Shown: positions 25,419 through 34,199, numbered from the stretch's first letter. The stretch: 64,000 nt of DNA from Pedobacter sp. (GCF_031119335.1 NZ_JAVHXT010000020.1:1-64000); one strand, 5' to 3'. Program-made: numbers and translations. The notes: generated from the letters alone by a model not told the origin.

Positions 25419-26318
25419 CTACAACACATACTCATCATTAATGGGCGTAATTGGCGGCGGAATTTCTTTCTCGCCCATCATTTGCAACATATTGATTTCG
25501 ATAGTTCTGGTAATTTGGTTTAAAGGAATACCGGCTACGTTGTTCTCAAAAGGATCAACCAAATTCATTCCGTTAATTTGTGTAGACACGAAAACGAAGC
25601 CAATCATCCAGCCCATAAAAATAGACCAAACACCCATTTCCTGGCTAATTACCAAAGTGAAGGTTACTACAAAAAGCCAAATGAAAACTTTTGTTAAATA
25701 GCTATAGGTAGTTGGGAAAACTGTGTTTTTGATACGCTCGCTCATTCCCATTTCATCGCTAAACCGCACCAGCATTTCATTAATTTGGATGAACTTAAAG
25801 CCATCAATTGCGCCATTTTTAGAAAGTTTCTCCAAGTCATCAGATTGCTTAAGCAGAATGGCATTGTGCAAATTGTTATGTTTTTCTATTTCTTTACGCT
25901 CATCTTCATTTAAGTATTTCACATAAATTAAATCTACAGTACCACGTAAACTAGCTTTTAACGCATATAAAAAGGCAATGTGTCTACGGATCATTCGTTG
26001 GGTAATCTCCTTATTTTCATCGCTTTGCGACACATAACTTAATAAACTACGGGCAAACGAACGCGAATCGTTTACCAAGCCGCCCCAAACTTTTCTTGCT
26101 TCCCACCATCTGTCGTAAGCTTGATTGTTATTAAAACCAATAAAAAAAGCTATTGCAGTACCTAAAACGGTAGGAATAATAGTTGGAATAGAAAAATGGT
26201 ACGCGATGAGATATTCGCGAATAAAATAAGCGCCCATACAAGACGCTATCATAATTAAATCTACATGCCAGGTATTTCTGACAATTCTACTTAGGCGGAT
26301 GTTATTTACAAGAAGCAT
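25419..26318 (-). CDS. Bestrophin family membrane protein
   Basis: A 299-residue protein of the bacterial bestrophin (UPF0187) family, pentameric ion channels. Several hydrophobic segments are present, with the N-N-Q-A-Y-D-R-W-W-E-A-R-K-x-W-G family signature near residue 65 and D-P-F-E-N-N-V near residue 255. Length is typical. It stands alone, convergent with the SDR gene. Confidence 0.9.
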   Translation of the reverse strand: MLLVNNIRLSRIVRNTWHVDLIMIASCMGAYFIREYLIAYHFSIPTIIPTVLGTAIAFFIGFNNNQAYDRWWEARKVWGGLVNDSRSFARSLLSYVSQSDENKEITQRMIRRHIAFLYALKASLRGTVDLIYVKYLNEDERKEIEKHNNLHNAILLKQSDDLEKLSKNGAIDGFKFIQINEMLVRFSDEMGMSERIKNTVFPTTYSYLTKVFIWLFVVTFTLVISQEMGVWSIFMGWMIGFVFVSTQINGMNLVDPFENNVAGIPLNQITRTIEINMLQMMGEKEIPPPITPINDEYVL

Positions 26319-26372
26319 TGGTAATTTTCTGTTTGTTGGTCACCTAACAACAATCCAAGAAAATAGTTTGCT

Positions 26373-27560
26373 TTACACTACTCTTAGCAATAACCCTTTC
26401 AAATATTCTCCCTCTGGAAAAGATAACCTCACGGGATGATCTTCTGGCTGGCAAAACTGTTTGATGATTTGTACTTCCTTGCCCGCATCTAAAGCTGCCC
26501 AAGCAATAATTTGTTTAAAGGTTTCAATGTCAACCGCACCAGAGCAAGAGAATGTAGCCAGTAATCCGCCACTTTCTAACAACAACAAACCGCGACGATT
26601 TAAATCTTTGTAAGCCCTAGCTGCCCTATCCAAAGCAGAACGTGACGGTGCATATTTTGGTGGGTCTAGTACCACCACATCAAACTTTTTACCTTCATCA
26701 TTAAACTGACGGAGTTGTTTATTTACATCGCTTTGTATAGCGCTATGTTTGCTGACATCAAATTTATTTAGGTCGATGTTTTGCTTTAAAGTTTCTATTG
26801 CCAAAGCAGAACTGTCTACAGAAGTTACCTCTGCAGCACCTTGTGCAAAAGCGTTTAAGCTAAAACCACCGCTGTAGCTAAAGCAATCTAGTACAGATCT
26901 ACCTTTGGTATAACTTGCTAAAATGCTTCTATTATCACGCTGGTCACAGTAAAAACCAGATTTTTGCCCTTCGGCGATGTTGATATGGTATTTAATTCCG
27001 TTCTCTTTTACTTCGATGAACTCTTCCGGAGTTTCGCCCCAAAGCAAGCCGTTTTCTGCAGTAATTCCTTCATGCGTACGAGCAGTCGCATCGCTCCTAT
27101 CGAAAATCCCTTTGGGTTGTAAAAGCCTCACCAAAACATCAATGATGACATCTTTAGCTTTCTCAATGCCAGAACTTAAAATCTGCACAGAAAGAAAATC
27201 AGCGTAGCGGTCTACAATTAAGCCTGGTAAAAAATCAGCTTCGCTAAAAATTAAACGAGCGGCAGTAGTTTTCCTGTCTGCTAATAAATGAGCTCTTCCA
27301 GCAATGGCAGTTTTAATTTTCTGCTCGTACCAAGCCTCATCAATGGTAGTTTCTTCGTTCCATTCTATCAGACGAACGGCTACCCGAGACTGGTCGTTGT
27401 AATATCCGTAAGCTAAAAAATCTCCACTAGCATCTACCAAACGTACTACATCTCCATTTTCGGGTTTCCCTTTCACCTTGTCTAATGCTCCAGAAAACAC
27501 CCAAGGATGACGTTGATAAATTGCTTTTTCTTTTCCCTTTTTTAGCTTGATTTCTACCAT
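26373..27560 (-). CDS. Class I SAM-dependent rRNA methyltransferase, RlmI-like
   Basis: A 395-residue protein with an N-terminal PUA domain (about 1-75), a linker domain and a Rossmann methyltransferase domain. Motif I is S-V-L-D-C-F-S-Y-S-G-G-F, motif IV is V-L-D-P-P-K-Y and the C-terminal F-S-C-S-G supplies a conserved cysteine. RlmI makes m5C1962 in 23S rRNA; the orthology is likely but not proved. Confidence 0.9.
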   Translation of the reverse strand: MVEIKLKKGKEKAIYQRHPWVFSGALDKVKGKPENGDVVRLVDASGDFLAYGYYNDQSRVAVRLIEWNEETTIDEAWYEQKIKTAIAGRAHLLADRKTTAARLIFSEADFLPGLIVDRYADFLSVQILSSGIEKAKDVIIDVLVRLLQPKGIFDRSDATARTHEGITAENGLLWGETPEEFIEVKENGIKYHINIAEGQKSGFYCDQRDNRSILASYTKGRSVLDCFSYSGGFSLNAFAQGAAEVTSVDSSALAIETLKQNIDLNKFDVSKHSAIQSDVNKQLRQFNDEGKKFDVVVLDPPKYAPSRSALDRAARAYKDLNRRGLLLLESGGLLATFSCSGAVDIETFKQIIAWAALDAGKEVQIIKQFCQPEDHPVRLSFPEGEYLKGLLLRVV

Positions 27561-27589
27561 TTGGCAAAGGTAGTAAAAAGTAGTTCTAT

Positions 27590-27685
27590 AAACACAAAGA
27601 CACCAAGGGCACCAAGAAATAAGTAATTTAGATGTGGTATTCTCAAATTAAACTTTGTGTGCTTCGTGTCTTGGTGGTTTAATCT
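27590..27685. repeat. Inverted repeat upstream of csaA
   Basis: An arm with acacaaagacaccaagggca near 27591 faces ctttgtgtgcttcgtgtctt near 27651. The arms are imperfect complements. Similar accacatag and cgcaaag words occur in gaps at 37620 and 32160. Confidence 0.6.
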
Positions 27686-27697
27686 TATTTTTACCAA

Positions 27698-28033
27698 ATG
27701 GAAGAAATCACGTGGAACGATTTTGAAAAAGTAGAATTAAGAGTTGGTACCATCATCGAAGCTTTTGAATATCCCGAAGCAAGAAAACCAGCCTATAAAG
27801 TAAAGGTAGATTTTGGCGAATTGGGCATTAAAATGAGCAGTGCACAAATCACCAAACACTATACTTTAGAAGAATTAATTGGTAGACAAATCATCGGTGT
27901 AGTTAACTTCCCTAAAAAGCAAATTGGCAAATTTATGAGCGAGTTTTTAGTGACTGGCTTGGCCGATGAAAACGGAGATATTGTACTGAGCACAGTGGAA
28001 AGAAAAGTCCCAAATGGAAGTAAGTTGATTTAA
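27698..28033 (+). CDS. csaA: CsaA-like tRNA-binding protein
   Basis: A 111-residue protein formed by a single EMAP/Trbp111-type OB fold. The family pattern D-F-E-K-V-E-L-R-V-G-T-I at residues 8-19 and the K-x-S-S-A-Q-I-T segment are present, with C-terminal N-G-S-K. CsaA dimers bind tRNA and are described as export-related chaperones in Bacillus. It lies upstream of tadA and divergent from an rRNA methyltransferase, an RNA-themed neighbourhood. Confidence 0.88.
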   Translation: MEEITWNDFEKVELRVGTIIEAFEYPEARKPAYKVKVDFGELGIKMSSAQITKHYTLEELIGRQIIGVVNFPKKQIGKFMSEFLVTGLADENGDIVLSTVERKVPNGSKLI

Positions 28034-28149
28034 CCCCCTAGCCCCCTAAAGGGGAACTATAAGATTGGTGGAAATACAGATAGTTTTAAAATAGATATTT
28101 AAATATATATGAGCGATAGAAGGGAAAGCCCCTTTAGGGGTTTGGGGTA
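28033..28149. repeat. Inverted repeat spanning the csaA-tadA gap and entering tadA
   Basis: The left arm, accccctagccccctaaagg and following bases (28033-28055), is the imperfect reverse complement of 28125-28149 (gcccctttaggggtttgggg). The right arm lies inside the tadA reading frame at codons 6-14. The family recurs at 6477-6496 and 49999-50077. Confidence 0.85.
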
Positions 28150-28591
28150 TCCGCAGCAAGAAGACGAACATTACATGCGTTTGGCTTTACACGAAGCAAA
28201 AAAAGCTTACGATGCGCAAGAAATTCCCATTGGAGCTATTGTAGTTTGCAAAGGCAAAGTAATTGGCAGAGGCTACAACCTTACCGAACAACTTAATGAC
28301 GTAACTGCCCATGCCGAAATGCAAGCCTTTACTGCAGCAGCGCAAACTTTGGGCGGCAAATATTTAAAAGACTGTACTTTGTACGTTACCATAGAACCTT
28401 GCGTAATGTGCGCAGGTGCCAGCTATTGGACACAAGTAAGCAGAATAGTTTACGGCGCAAAGGAAGAAAAACGTGGTTTCACCAAAATCGGCCAAAACCT
28501 TTTACATCCCAAAACGTTGTTAACTGGAGGTATCTTGGCCGAAGAATGCGGCAGCCTCATGTCTGCTTTTTTTCTCAATAAACGTAAATAA
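28109..28591 (+). CDS. tadA: tRNA-specific adenosine deaminase
   Basis: A 160-residue zinc deaminase that converts A34 to inosine in tRNA-Arg. The zinc ligands are in H-A-E (A-H-A-E-M-Q) and P-C-V-M-C. The usual N-terminus D-E-H-Y-M-R-L-A-L-x-E-A starts only at residue 19. Residues 6-14 (E-S-P-F-R-G-L-G-Y) are encoded by a dispersed repeat arm. The ATG at 28109 opens a frame that is unbroken through the repeat. An internal ATG at 28175 would drop part of the first helix. So the N-terminus is probably repeat-extended. Confidence 0.92.
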   Translation: MSDRRESPFRGLGYPQQEDEHYMRLALHEAKKAYDAQEIPIGAIVVCKGKVIGRGYNLTEQLNDVTAHAEMQAFTAAAQTLGGKYLKDCTLYVTIEPCVMCAGASYWTQVSRIVYGAKEEKRGFTKIGQNLLHPKTLLTGGILAEECGSLMSAFFLNKRK

Positions 28592-28630
28592 AGTTGACAA
28601 ACAATTGAATAAAATTTAACCTATCTCTGT

Positions 28631-28638
28631 TATATTTG
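28631..28638 (+). promoter_or_regulatory. -7 box of the superoxide dismutase gene
   Basis: TATATTTG matches TAnnTTTG and lies 39 bases upstream of the start at 28678, leaving room for a short leader. Confidence 0.6.
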
Positions 28639-28677
28639 TAGAGATAACATTTTAAATAACCCTTAATCATATACATT

Positions 28678-29292
28678 ATGGCATTTGAATTACCTGCGTT
28701 AGCATACGCAACAGACGCATTAGAACCACATATCGACAAAGCAACCATGGAAATTCACCATGGCAAACACCACCAAGCTTACGTTACCAACTTAAACAAA
28801 GCTTTAGAAGGCAAACCAGAGGCTAATAATAGCATCGAAGATATCGTTAAAAACATTTCAAAATACCCAGCTGCAGTACGCAACAATGGTGGTGGTCATT
28901 TTAACCATGCTTTGTTCTGGACAGTTTTAGGCCCAAATAAAGGTGGCGAGCCAACTGGCGATTTAGCAAAGGCAATCGACGAAGCTTTCGGTTCTTTCGC
29001 AGAGTTCAAAACTAAAATCCAAGATGCTGGAGCAACTCGTTTTGGTTCTGGTTGGGCTTGGCTTTCTGTAGGTGCAGACGGTAAATTGTTTGTTTCTTCT
29101 ACACCAAACCAAGACAATCCTTTAATGGACATTGCTGAGCAAAAAGGTACGCCAATTTTCGGTATCGACGTTTGGGAGCACGCTTACTACTTAAAATACC
29201 AAAACAAACGCCCTGATTATTTAGCGGCAATTTGGAATGTAGTAAACTGGGATGCAGTAGCTGAGCGTTACAAAAAAGCATTAGGTAAATAA
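28678..29292 (+). CDS. Superoxide dismutase (Fe/Mn)
   Basis: A 204-residue enzyme that dismutates superoxide. The metal ligands appear as His in M-E-I-H-H-G-K-H-H, His in H-F-N-H-A-L-F-W and D-V-W-E-H-A-Y near the C-terminus. The C-terminal signature D-x-W-E-H is intact. I cannot decide between iron and manganese from the motifs alone. It is monocistronic, with its own promoter and a terminator embedded in a dispersed repeat. Confidence 0.96.
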   Translation: MAFELPALAYATDALEPHIDKATMEIHHGKHHQAYVTNLNKALEGKPEANNSIEDIVKNISKYPAAVRNNGGGHFNHALFWTVLGPNKGGEPTGDLAKAIDEAFGSFAEFKTKIQDAGATRFGSGWAWLSVGADGKLFVSSTPNQDNPLMDIAEQKGTPIFGIDVWEHAYYLKYQNKRPDYLAAIWNVVNWDAVAERYKKALGK

Positions 29293-29330
29293 TTCAAATT
29301 TCTTTTTTAGAAAAGCAATAGAAGCGGGGC

Positions 29331-29450
29331 GTCGGTTACGATAGTCCCGCTTTTTGTTTCTCCCGATGAAACCTGTGTAACAAGAAAGCATACCTATAAT
29401 GCAATAAAAATAAATGCTTAAATCGGGATTCACTACAATCGGGTTTAAAA
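29331..29450 (+). repeat. Composite dispersed repeat, copy 2, with terminator hairpin
   Basis: The hairpin aagcggg (29332-29338) with cccgctt (29346-29352) and a T-run terminates sodA transcription. The unit then runs to cactacaatcgggttta at 29431-29447, which matches copies 1 and 3, but the gtcatttcgaacgc section is missing. Confidence 0.75.
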
Positions 29451-29475
29451 CCGAAAAACCAGTGCTAACTACAAC

Positions 29476-29606
29476 CTAGCAAACCGCCTAAAGCTGCTGC
29501 AGAGCCTACTTAACTATTTCCTTGTTCGGTTTTGAGATAGGGATTTTGTCTCCAGAAGTTAACAGCAAAACGCCACCATCTTCTTTGAGCCAACTCTTTA
29601 CAAAAT
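29476..29606 (-). pseudogene. Decayed duplicate of the 3' end of the LytTR regulator gene
   Basis: This stretch aligns closely with 29693-29820, the last part of the adjacent LytTR gene. Translated on the minus strand it gives F-V-K-S-W-L-K-E-D-G-G, then a T-S-G-D-K-I-P-I-S-K-P block, then a TAG where the intact gene has Leu, then A-L-Q-Q-L and the ancestral stop. Upstream it breaks off at base 29606 into an unrelated inverted repeat. Most differences are silent, so it diverged as a coding copy before decaying. Confidence 0.75.
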
Positions 29607-29612
29607 CAATTA

Positions 29613-29665
29613 CACGTTGGCGGGGACGCCAACGCTAGCCAATCCTTTGTTGGCGTCCTCGCCAA
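29613..29665. repeat. Inverted repeat gttggcggggacgcc
   Basis: gttggcggggacgccaac at 29616-29633 is complemented by gttggcgtcctcgccaac at 29650-29667. It lies exactly between the LytTR fragment and the intact gene and may mark the rearrangement junction. Confidence 0.7.
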
Positions 29666-29702
29666 CAAATACCATGTTTCAAATTTTTAATTAACAAACC
29701 AC

Positions 29703-30449
29703 CTAAAGCTGCTGCAAAGCCAATTTCACCACTTCTTTGTTCGGTTTTGAGATCGGAATTTTATCTCCGGAAGTTAAAAGCAAAACGCCGCCATCTTCTT
29801 TAAGCCAACTCTTTACAAACTTTGGGTTTACCAAATGACTTTGGTGGGTTCTTAAAAAACCATTGGGTTTTAGTAAATCAGCGTATTCTTTAAGTGACTT
29901 GGAAACCAATAGCTTCTCATTGTTAGCAAGAAAGAAAAACGTGTAAGTATTATCTGCTTCGCAGCGAATAATCTCCGACAAAGCGATATACCTAATTTCG
30001 CTTTGCATGGGCAACGCAATTTTGCTGATAGCAGGTTGTGGGTTTTTTATTTGTTGCAGCAGAAAATCTAATTGTGAGTTTTGCGATAGCGTTACCAATT
30101 TCTGTTCAACTTTGCTAACGGCAGTTTTCAATTCGTCAATGTCAACTGGTTTTAACAGATAATCTAAAGCTGCAAATTTCACTGCCTGTATGCCATATTG
30201 GTCATAAGCGGTAACAAAAATAACTTCGAAATTTCGCTTTGGAAGCAAATTCAACACATCAAAACCCGTTTGCTCCCCCATTTGGATATCTAGAAAAATC
30301 AAATCAGGCAGGTGCTTTTCAATAGCGTTAACGGCATCAGTTACATTTTTTGCTGTTGCCACAATATTAACCTGCGGACAGTGCTTTTGTAGCAAAGTCC
30401 GCAGGTTTTCTAAGTTTGAAAATTCATCGTCTATTAAAATTGCCTTCAT
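29703..30449 (-). CDS. LytTR-family response regulator
   Basis: A 248-residue regulator. The receiver (1-120) has Asp7/Asp8, phospho-accepting Asp54 in I-F-L-D-I-Q-M and Lys in L-L-K-P. The LytTR DNA-binding domain occupies about 150-248, including R-T-H-Q-S-H-L-V-N-P. It is four bases downstream of its sensor kinase gene. These pairs usually control envelope or secretion genes in Bacteroidota; targets here are not visible. Confidence 0.94.
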   Translation of the reverse strand: MKAILIDDEFSNLENLRTLLQKHCPQVNIVATAKNVTDAVNAIEKHLPDLIFLDIQMGEQTGFDVLNLLPKRNFEVIFVTAYDQYGIQAVKFAALDYLLKPVDIDELKTAVSKVEQKLVTLSQNSQLDFLLQQIKNPQPAISKIALPMQSEIRYIALSEIIRCEADNTYTFFFLANNEKLLVSKSLKEYADLLKPNGFLRTHQSHLVNPKFVKSWLKEDGGVLLLTSGDKIPISKPNKEVVKLALQQL

Positions 30450-30453
30450 ATTG

Positions 30454-32046
30454 TTACAGCCAATCGGTTAAAGTTAAGTCGATTTTTGTGCCTGCATCAC
30501 TTGAATTAATTGCAAGCACAAAAGGCGTTTCTTTATAAATGCTGTTCAGTAAAGATATTCTGTTTTTACTTAATGATAAACCTAAACCTTCATGCTTTTT
30601 ATCTGCGCTAAAACCCTTGCCGTTATCTGCAACGGTTAATACTAAATTGTTATCGTTTTTACTGAAAGCAATTTCTATTTTTCCCTCAGTGTTTTTTGAG
30701 GCGATACCGTGTTTTACTGCGTTTTCTACAAAAGGTTGCAATAACATACTTGGTATTTCAATATTCTCTAAGTCTAAATTATCGTTGGTTTTAATTTCAT
30801 AGCTGAAGCCGAAACGTAACTGCTCCATTTGTAGATAATCGTCTAACAAAGTTTTTTCTTGAGCTAAACTTACCAGCTCTTTATTGTTAAGCACATTTCG
30901 AGTTAACCGAGCAAATTTCGAAAGGTATTTATTGGCATTGTCTATTTCGTTTTTGTTCATTAAGTTTTGAATGCCAGCCAATGCGTTAAATAGAAAATGA
31001 GGGTTTAATTGCGAGCGAACTGAACTCAATTGCAACTCTACAATTTCCTTTTCTTTGTATTGTTGCACAAGCTTTTTAACTTCTTTCTTTTTTACATAAG
31101 TTAGGAGAGCGCCCGCAATAGCTCCAAAAACTGCGCAAATAATTAAGCCGTAAACCAAAAGGTCTTTTTTAGAGTAGCTTTCCTCTTCTAAAGTGATGGA
31201 AAGCGTGTGTCTAGTAACGTATCGTTCTATGTCTTTTGGTGGCTCGTGGTCTTTTATAAAAGGCCGAATAATAACCTCATATTCTCCCGATTTTTTGAAA
31301 ACACGTTTGGGTATATTTAGATATGGTATGTGTTCATGTTTTTCAACATATCCTCCATATTGCCAAGGCGTTGGTTCTAGTATTGTTTCATCTGTTTTTT
31401 TGTCTTTTATTGAGATGTAGTAAAGGTAATCAATGTCAGACTTGTTTTTTATGACGGTTATTTGCAAGTCTTCTTCAGAGAATTTGATGTCTGTTTTACT
31501 TTTTGATATGAAGAGGTGACTATATTTCGCTCCCTCGTTTGTAACTGCGAGTTTTGCTATCCTTGTAATTTTAGCTTTGGGAATGATTTTGCCATAAAAT
31601 ACAGACTTTTCAATATCTTGAGGTTTTTCTATACTATATGCTAATACAGTAATAATTTTTCCTTTAATTGCAAAAGTACCAAGTGATGTAGAACTGAAAA
31701 CTTCATCGGGCATATCCACATCTTTTAGTTGAGTTTTATCTATGGATTTATTTACCACTAAAGGTTTGTCGTCTACTAAAATGGTGTAGCGGTAATTTTG
31801 CGTATTGATGTTCTTTCTGAAATAAATCTGGATACTTAAATTACTGACCTCAGGCAGATAATTGAAGTAAGTATTGGGTTGATTAGGTGGAATACTTGAA
31901 TAATAAACATTTTTTGCCCCACTATCTACAGACATCAAAAGTTTGCCGCCTGCAGCATATTTTTTATTAAAGTCGATGCCTTTTTGTGCGCTTACTATAG
32001 AAAGCGAAATGATGAAGCTGAGGAATGTAAAGATTGTCTTTTTCAT
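30454..32046 (-). CDS. LytS-type sensor histidine kinase
   Basis: A 530-residue kinase with a signal peptide, a periplasmic region of about 270 residues, one transmembrane segment near 297-317 (L-V-Y-G-L-I-I-C-A-V-F-G) and a cytoplasmic His_kinase domain. The histidine is in L-N-P-H-F-L-F-N-A-L, and the ATPase domain has N-A-V-K-H-G and D-N-G-K-G-F. The periplasmic part matches no sensor I know. It forms an operon with the LytTR regulator. Confidence 0.92.
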   Translation of the reverse strand: MKKTIFTFLSFIISLSIVSAQKGIDFNKKYAAGGKLLMSVDSGAKNVYYSSIPPNQPNTYFNYLPEVSNLSIQIYFRKNINTQNYRYTILVDDKPLVVNKSIDKTQLKDVDMPDEVFSSTSLGTFAIKGKIITVLAYSIEKPQDIEKSVFYGKIIPKAKITRIAKLAVTNEGAKYSHLFISKSKTDIKFSEEDLQITVIKNKSDIDYLYYISIKDKKTDETILEPTPWQYGGYVEKHEHIPYLNIPKRVFKKSGEYEVIIRPFIKDHEPPKDIERYVTRHTLSITLEEESYSKKDLLVYGLIICAVFGAIAGALLTYVKKKEVKKLVQQYKEKEIVELQLSSVRSQLNPHFLFNALAGIQNLMNKNEIDNANKYLSKFARLTRNVLNNKELVSLAQEKTLLDDYLQMEQLRFGFSYEIKTNDNLDLENIEIPSMLLQPFVENAVKHGIASKNTEGKIEIAFSKNDNNLVLTVADNGKGFSADKKHEGLGLSLSKNRISLLNSIYKETPFVLAINSSDAGTKIDLTLTDWL

Positions 32047-32340
32047 AATATCCAGAATTAATTTTCATCAAAACTGTGGCAATAATAACAAAACTAAAAC
32101 CATAAAGCAGGAAAGGCGGGTTTTGAAATAGTAACGATATTGTTTTGAGCAGAATTTGGAACGTCAAGTCTTTGCGACCTTCGCGTACCTTTTTTAAACC
32201 TTTGCGTTGAAAAAATAACCGCAAAGAAAAGCGAAGAAATCGCAAAGAGCGCAAAGATAAGTGTGCTATTCGCTATTCTCTCCCTGTCAGGGAGAGATGC
32301 CTGAAAGGCAGAGAGGGTTCCATCATTACTGTACAAGTTT
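32047..32340. other. Repeat-rich gap upstream of the LytS kinase
   Basis: No gene is supported. The stretch has cgcaaagagcgcaaag-type words facing ctttgcgaccttcgcg (32163-32255) and a hairpin tctccctgtcagggaga at 32279-32295. These are short dispersed repeats rather than coding sequence. Confidence 0.6.
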
Positions 32341-32503
32341 GAGTTAATTAAACCCGATGGAAGTGGTAATCCTTTTTTGGGGGTGTATTTGAGATAGACG
32401 CATTCTCCCAACAGATTTCTCACATGCGTTCGTATGACGGGAGACGGAACACAAAAAAGATTAAAACGAACAGCGGGACTGAAGTTTCCGAAACGCCTGC
32501 TCC
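32341..32503 (-). repeat. Composite dispersed repeat, copy 4, inverted
   Basis: Read on the minus strand, this gives the hairpin region with agtcccgctgttcgtt, then cgaacgcatgtgagaaatct, then tccatcgggtttaattaac. It is the inverted partner of copy 3 downstream of fumC and aligns with it along most of its length. Confidence 0.75.
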
Positions 32504-32564
32504 AATGTTTTTCTAATGTTTATGTAACGTTTCTAAATATATTTCCTTTACGAGGCAAAAAGGT

Positions 32565-32572
32565 TAAATTTG
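32565..32572 (+). promoter_or_regulatory. -7 box of fumC
   Basis: TAAATTTG matches TAnnTTTG and lies 23 bases upstream of the fumC ATG. Confidence 0.55.
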
Positions 32573-32595
32573 GGCAAAAATAATTTTCAAATACC

Positions 32596-33993
32596 ATGAG
32601 TTTTAGAATAGAACACGATACCATGGGTGAGGTACAAGTACCTGCCGACAAATATTGGGGAGCACAAACTGAACGCTCTAGAAACAATTTCAAAATTGGA
32701 CCAGAGGCATCGATGCCTAAAGAAATTATCCACGCTTTTGGCTACCTAAAAAAGGCTGCTGCGTTAGCGAATAACGAATTAGGTGTACTATCTAAAGATA
32801 AAACTGACTTAATTGCCAAAGCTTGCGATGAAGTAATTGCTGGTCAATTAGACGACCAATTTCCGTTAGTAATTTGGCAAACTGGTTCGGGTACGCAAAG
32901 TAACATGAACGGTAACGAGGTAATTGCTAACCGTGGCCACGTAATTGGTGGTGGTAATTTGCTAGACGAAAAAAAATCGTTACACCCGAATGATGATGTG
33001 AACAAATCGCAATCATCAAACGATACTTACCCAACGGCAATGCACATTGCGGCTTACAAACAAGCGGTTGAGGTGACTATTCCGGGTTTGCAAAAATTAA
33101 GAAACACTTTAGCTAGCAAAGCTGATAGCTGGGGCGATATCGTAAAAACTGGTCGTACGCACTTTATGGATGCTACGCCGTTGACTTTAAAACAAGAATT
33201 TTCTGGTTACGTACAGCAAATTGACAATGGTTTAAGAGCTATCAACAATGCTCTAGAGATGATTAAAGAATTGGCGCTTGGCGGTACTGCTGTGGGTACT
33301 GGTTTAAATACGCCTGCAGGTTACGATGTGCTGGTAGCTCAAAAAATTGCCGATTTAACGGGCTTGCCATTTGTAACTGCTCCTAATAAATTCGAGGCTT
33401 TAGCAGCTCACGATGCAATGGTGGAGCTTTCGGGCGCTTACAAAAGAGTGGCTGTTTCGTTAATGAAAATCGCCAACGATATCCGTATGTTAAGTTCTGG
33501 TCCTCGTTGCGGTATTGGCGAAATCATCATTCCTGATAACGAGCCGGGTTCATCAATTATGCCAGGTAAAGTAAACCCTACACAACCAGAAGCGTTGACT
33601 ATGGTTTGTGCACAGGTAATGGGTAACGATGTTGCGGTAAGCATTGGTGCAAGTAACGGTCATTTCGAGTTGAACGTTTTTAAACCTGTTATTGCGGCTA
33701 ACGTGTTGCAAAGCGGTCGTTTAATTGGTGATGCTTGTGTGTCTTTCAACGATAAATGTGCAGAAGGAATTGAGCCAAACCGTCCGGTAATTCAACAACA
33801 CATGGAAAATTCATTGATGTTGGTTACAGCTTTGAACCCTCACATTGGTTACGAAAATGCTGCTAAAATTGCTAAAAAAGCACATAAAGAAAATAAAACA
33901 TTAAGAGAAGCTGCTATTGAAACTGGTTTGTTAACCGACGAGCAATTTACTGCTTGGGTGAAACCAGAAGACATGGTAGGTAGCTTGAAATAA
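32596..33993 (+). CDS. fumC: Fumarate hydratase, class II
   Basis: A 465-residue TCA cycle enzyme interconverting fumarate and malate. The superfamily signature G-S-S-I-M-P-G-K-V-N-P is present, with the catalytic T-G-R-T-H-F-M-D-A-T-P segment and the S-Q-S-S-N-D-T-Y-P-T motif. Length is typical. It is flanked by inverted copies of the composite repeat. Confidence 0.97.
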   Translation: MSFRIEHDTMGEVQVPADKYWGAQTERSRNNFKIGPEASMPKEIIHAFGYLKKAAALANNELGVLSKDKTDLIAKACDEVIAGQLDDQFPLVIWQTGSGTQSNMNGNEVIANRGHVIGGGNLLDEKKSLHPNDDVNKSQSSNDTYPTAMHIAAYKQAVEVTIPGLQKLRNTLASKADSWGDIVKTGRTHFMDATPLTLKQEFSGYVQQIDNGLRAINNALEMIKELALGGTAVGTGLNTPAGYDVLVAQKIADLTGLPFVTAPNKFEALAAHDAMVELSGAYKRVAVSLMKIANDIRMLSSGPRCGIGEIIIPDNEPGSSIMPGKVNPTQPEALTMVCAQVMGNDVAVSIGASNGHFELNVFKPVIAANVLQSGRLIGDACVSFNDKCAEGIEPNRPVIQQHMENSLMLVTALNPHIGYENAAKIAKKAHKENKTLREAAIETGLLTDEQFTAWVKPEDMVGSLK

Positions 33994-34000
33994 GGTTTTT

Positions 34001-34180
34001 TGAAAAGCAGGGCTGGTGGCTTCGATGTTCGTCAGTCCCGCTTTTCGTTATCATCTTTTTTGTGTTCTCCAGCCGTCATTTCGAACGCATGTGAGAAATC
34101 TGTTTTTGAGATGCGCCTATTTTGAGAATAGCGTAACAAAAAAGGATGACCACTACAATCGGGTTTAGTTAACAAAGCTG
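34001..34180 (+). repeat. Composite dispersed repeat, copy 3, with terminator hairpin
   Basis: Starts with gaaaagcaggg at 34002-34012 facing tcccgcttttc near 34036-34046, which terminates fumC. It continues with gtcatttcgaacgcatgtga at about 34076 and cactacaatcgggtttagtt at 34151-34170. Confidence 0.8.
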
Positions 34181-34199
34181 GCATTATATAGGATAAAAA

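Noticed and set aside
29616..29667. gttggcggggacgcc inverted repeat as the terminator of the LytTR gene
   Set aside because: It lacks a T-run on the minus strand and sits beyond the pseudogene junction, so I list it as a repeat only.
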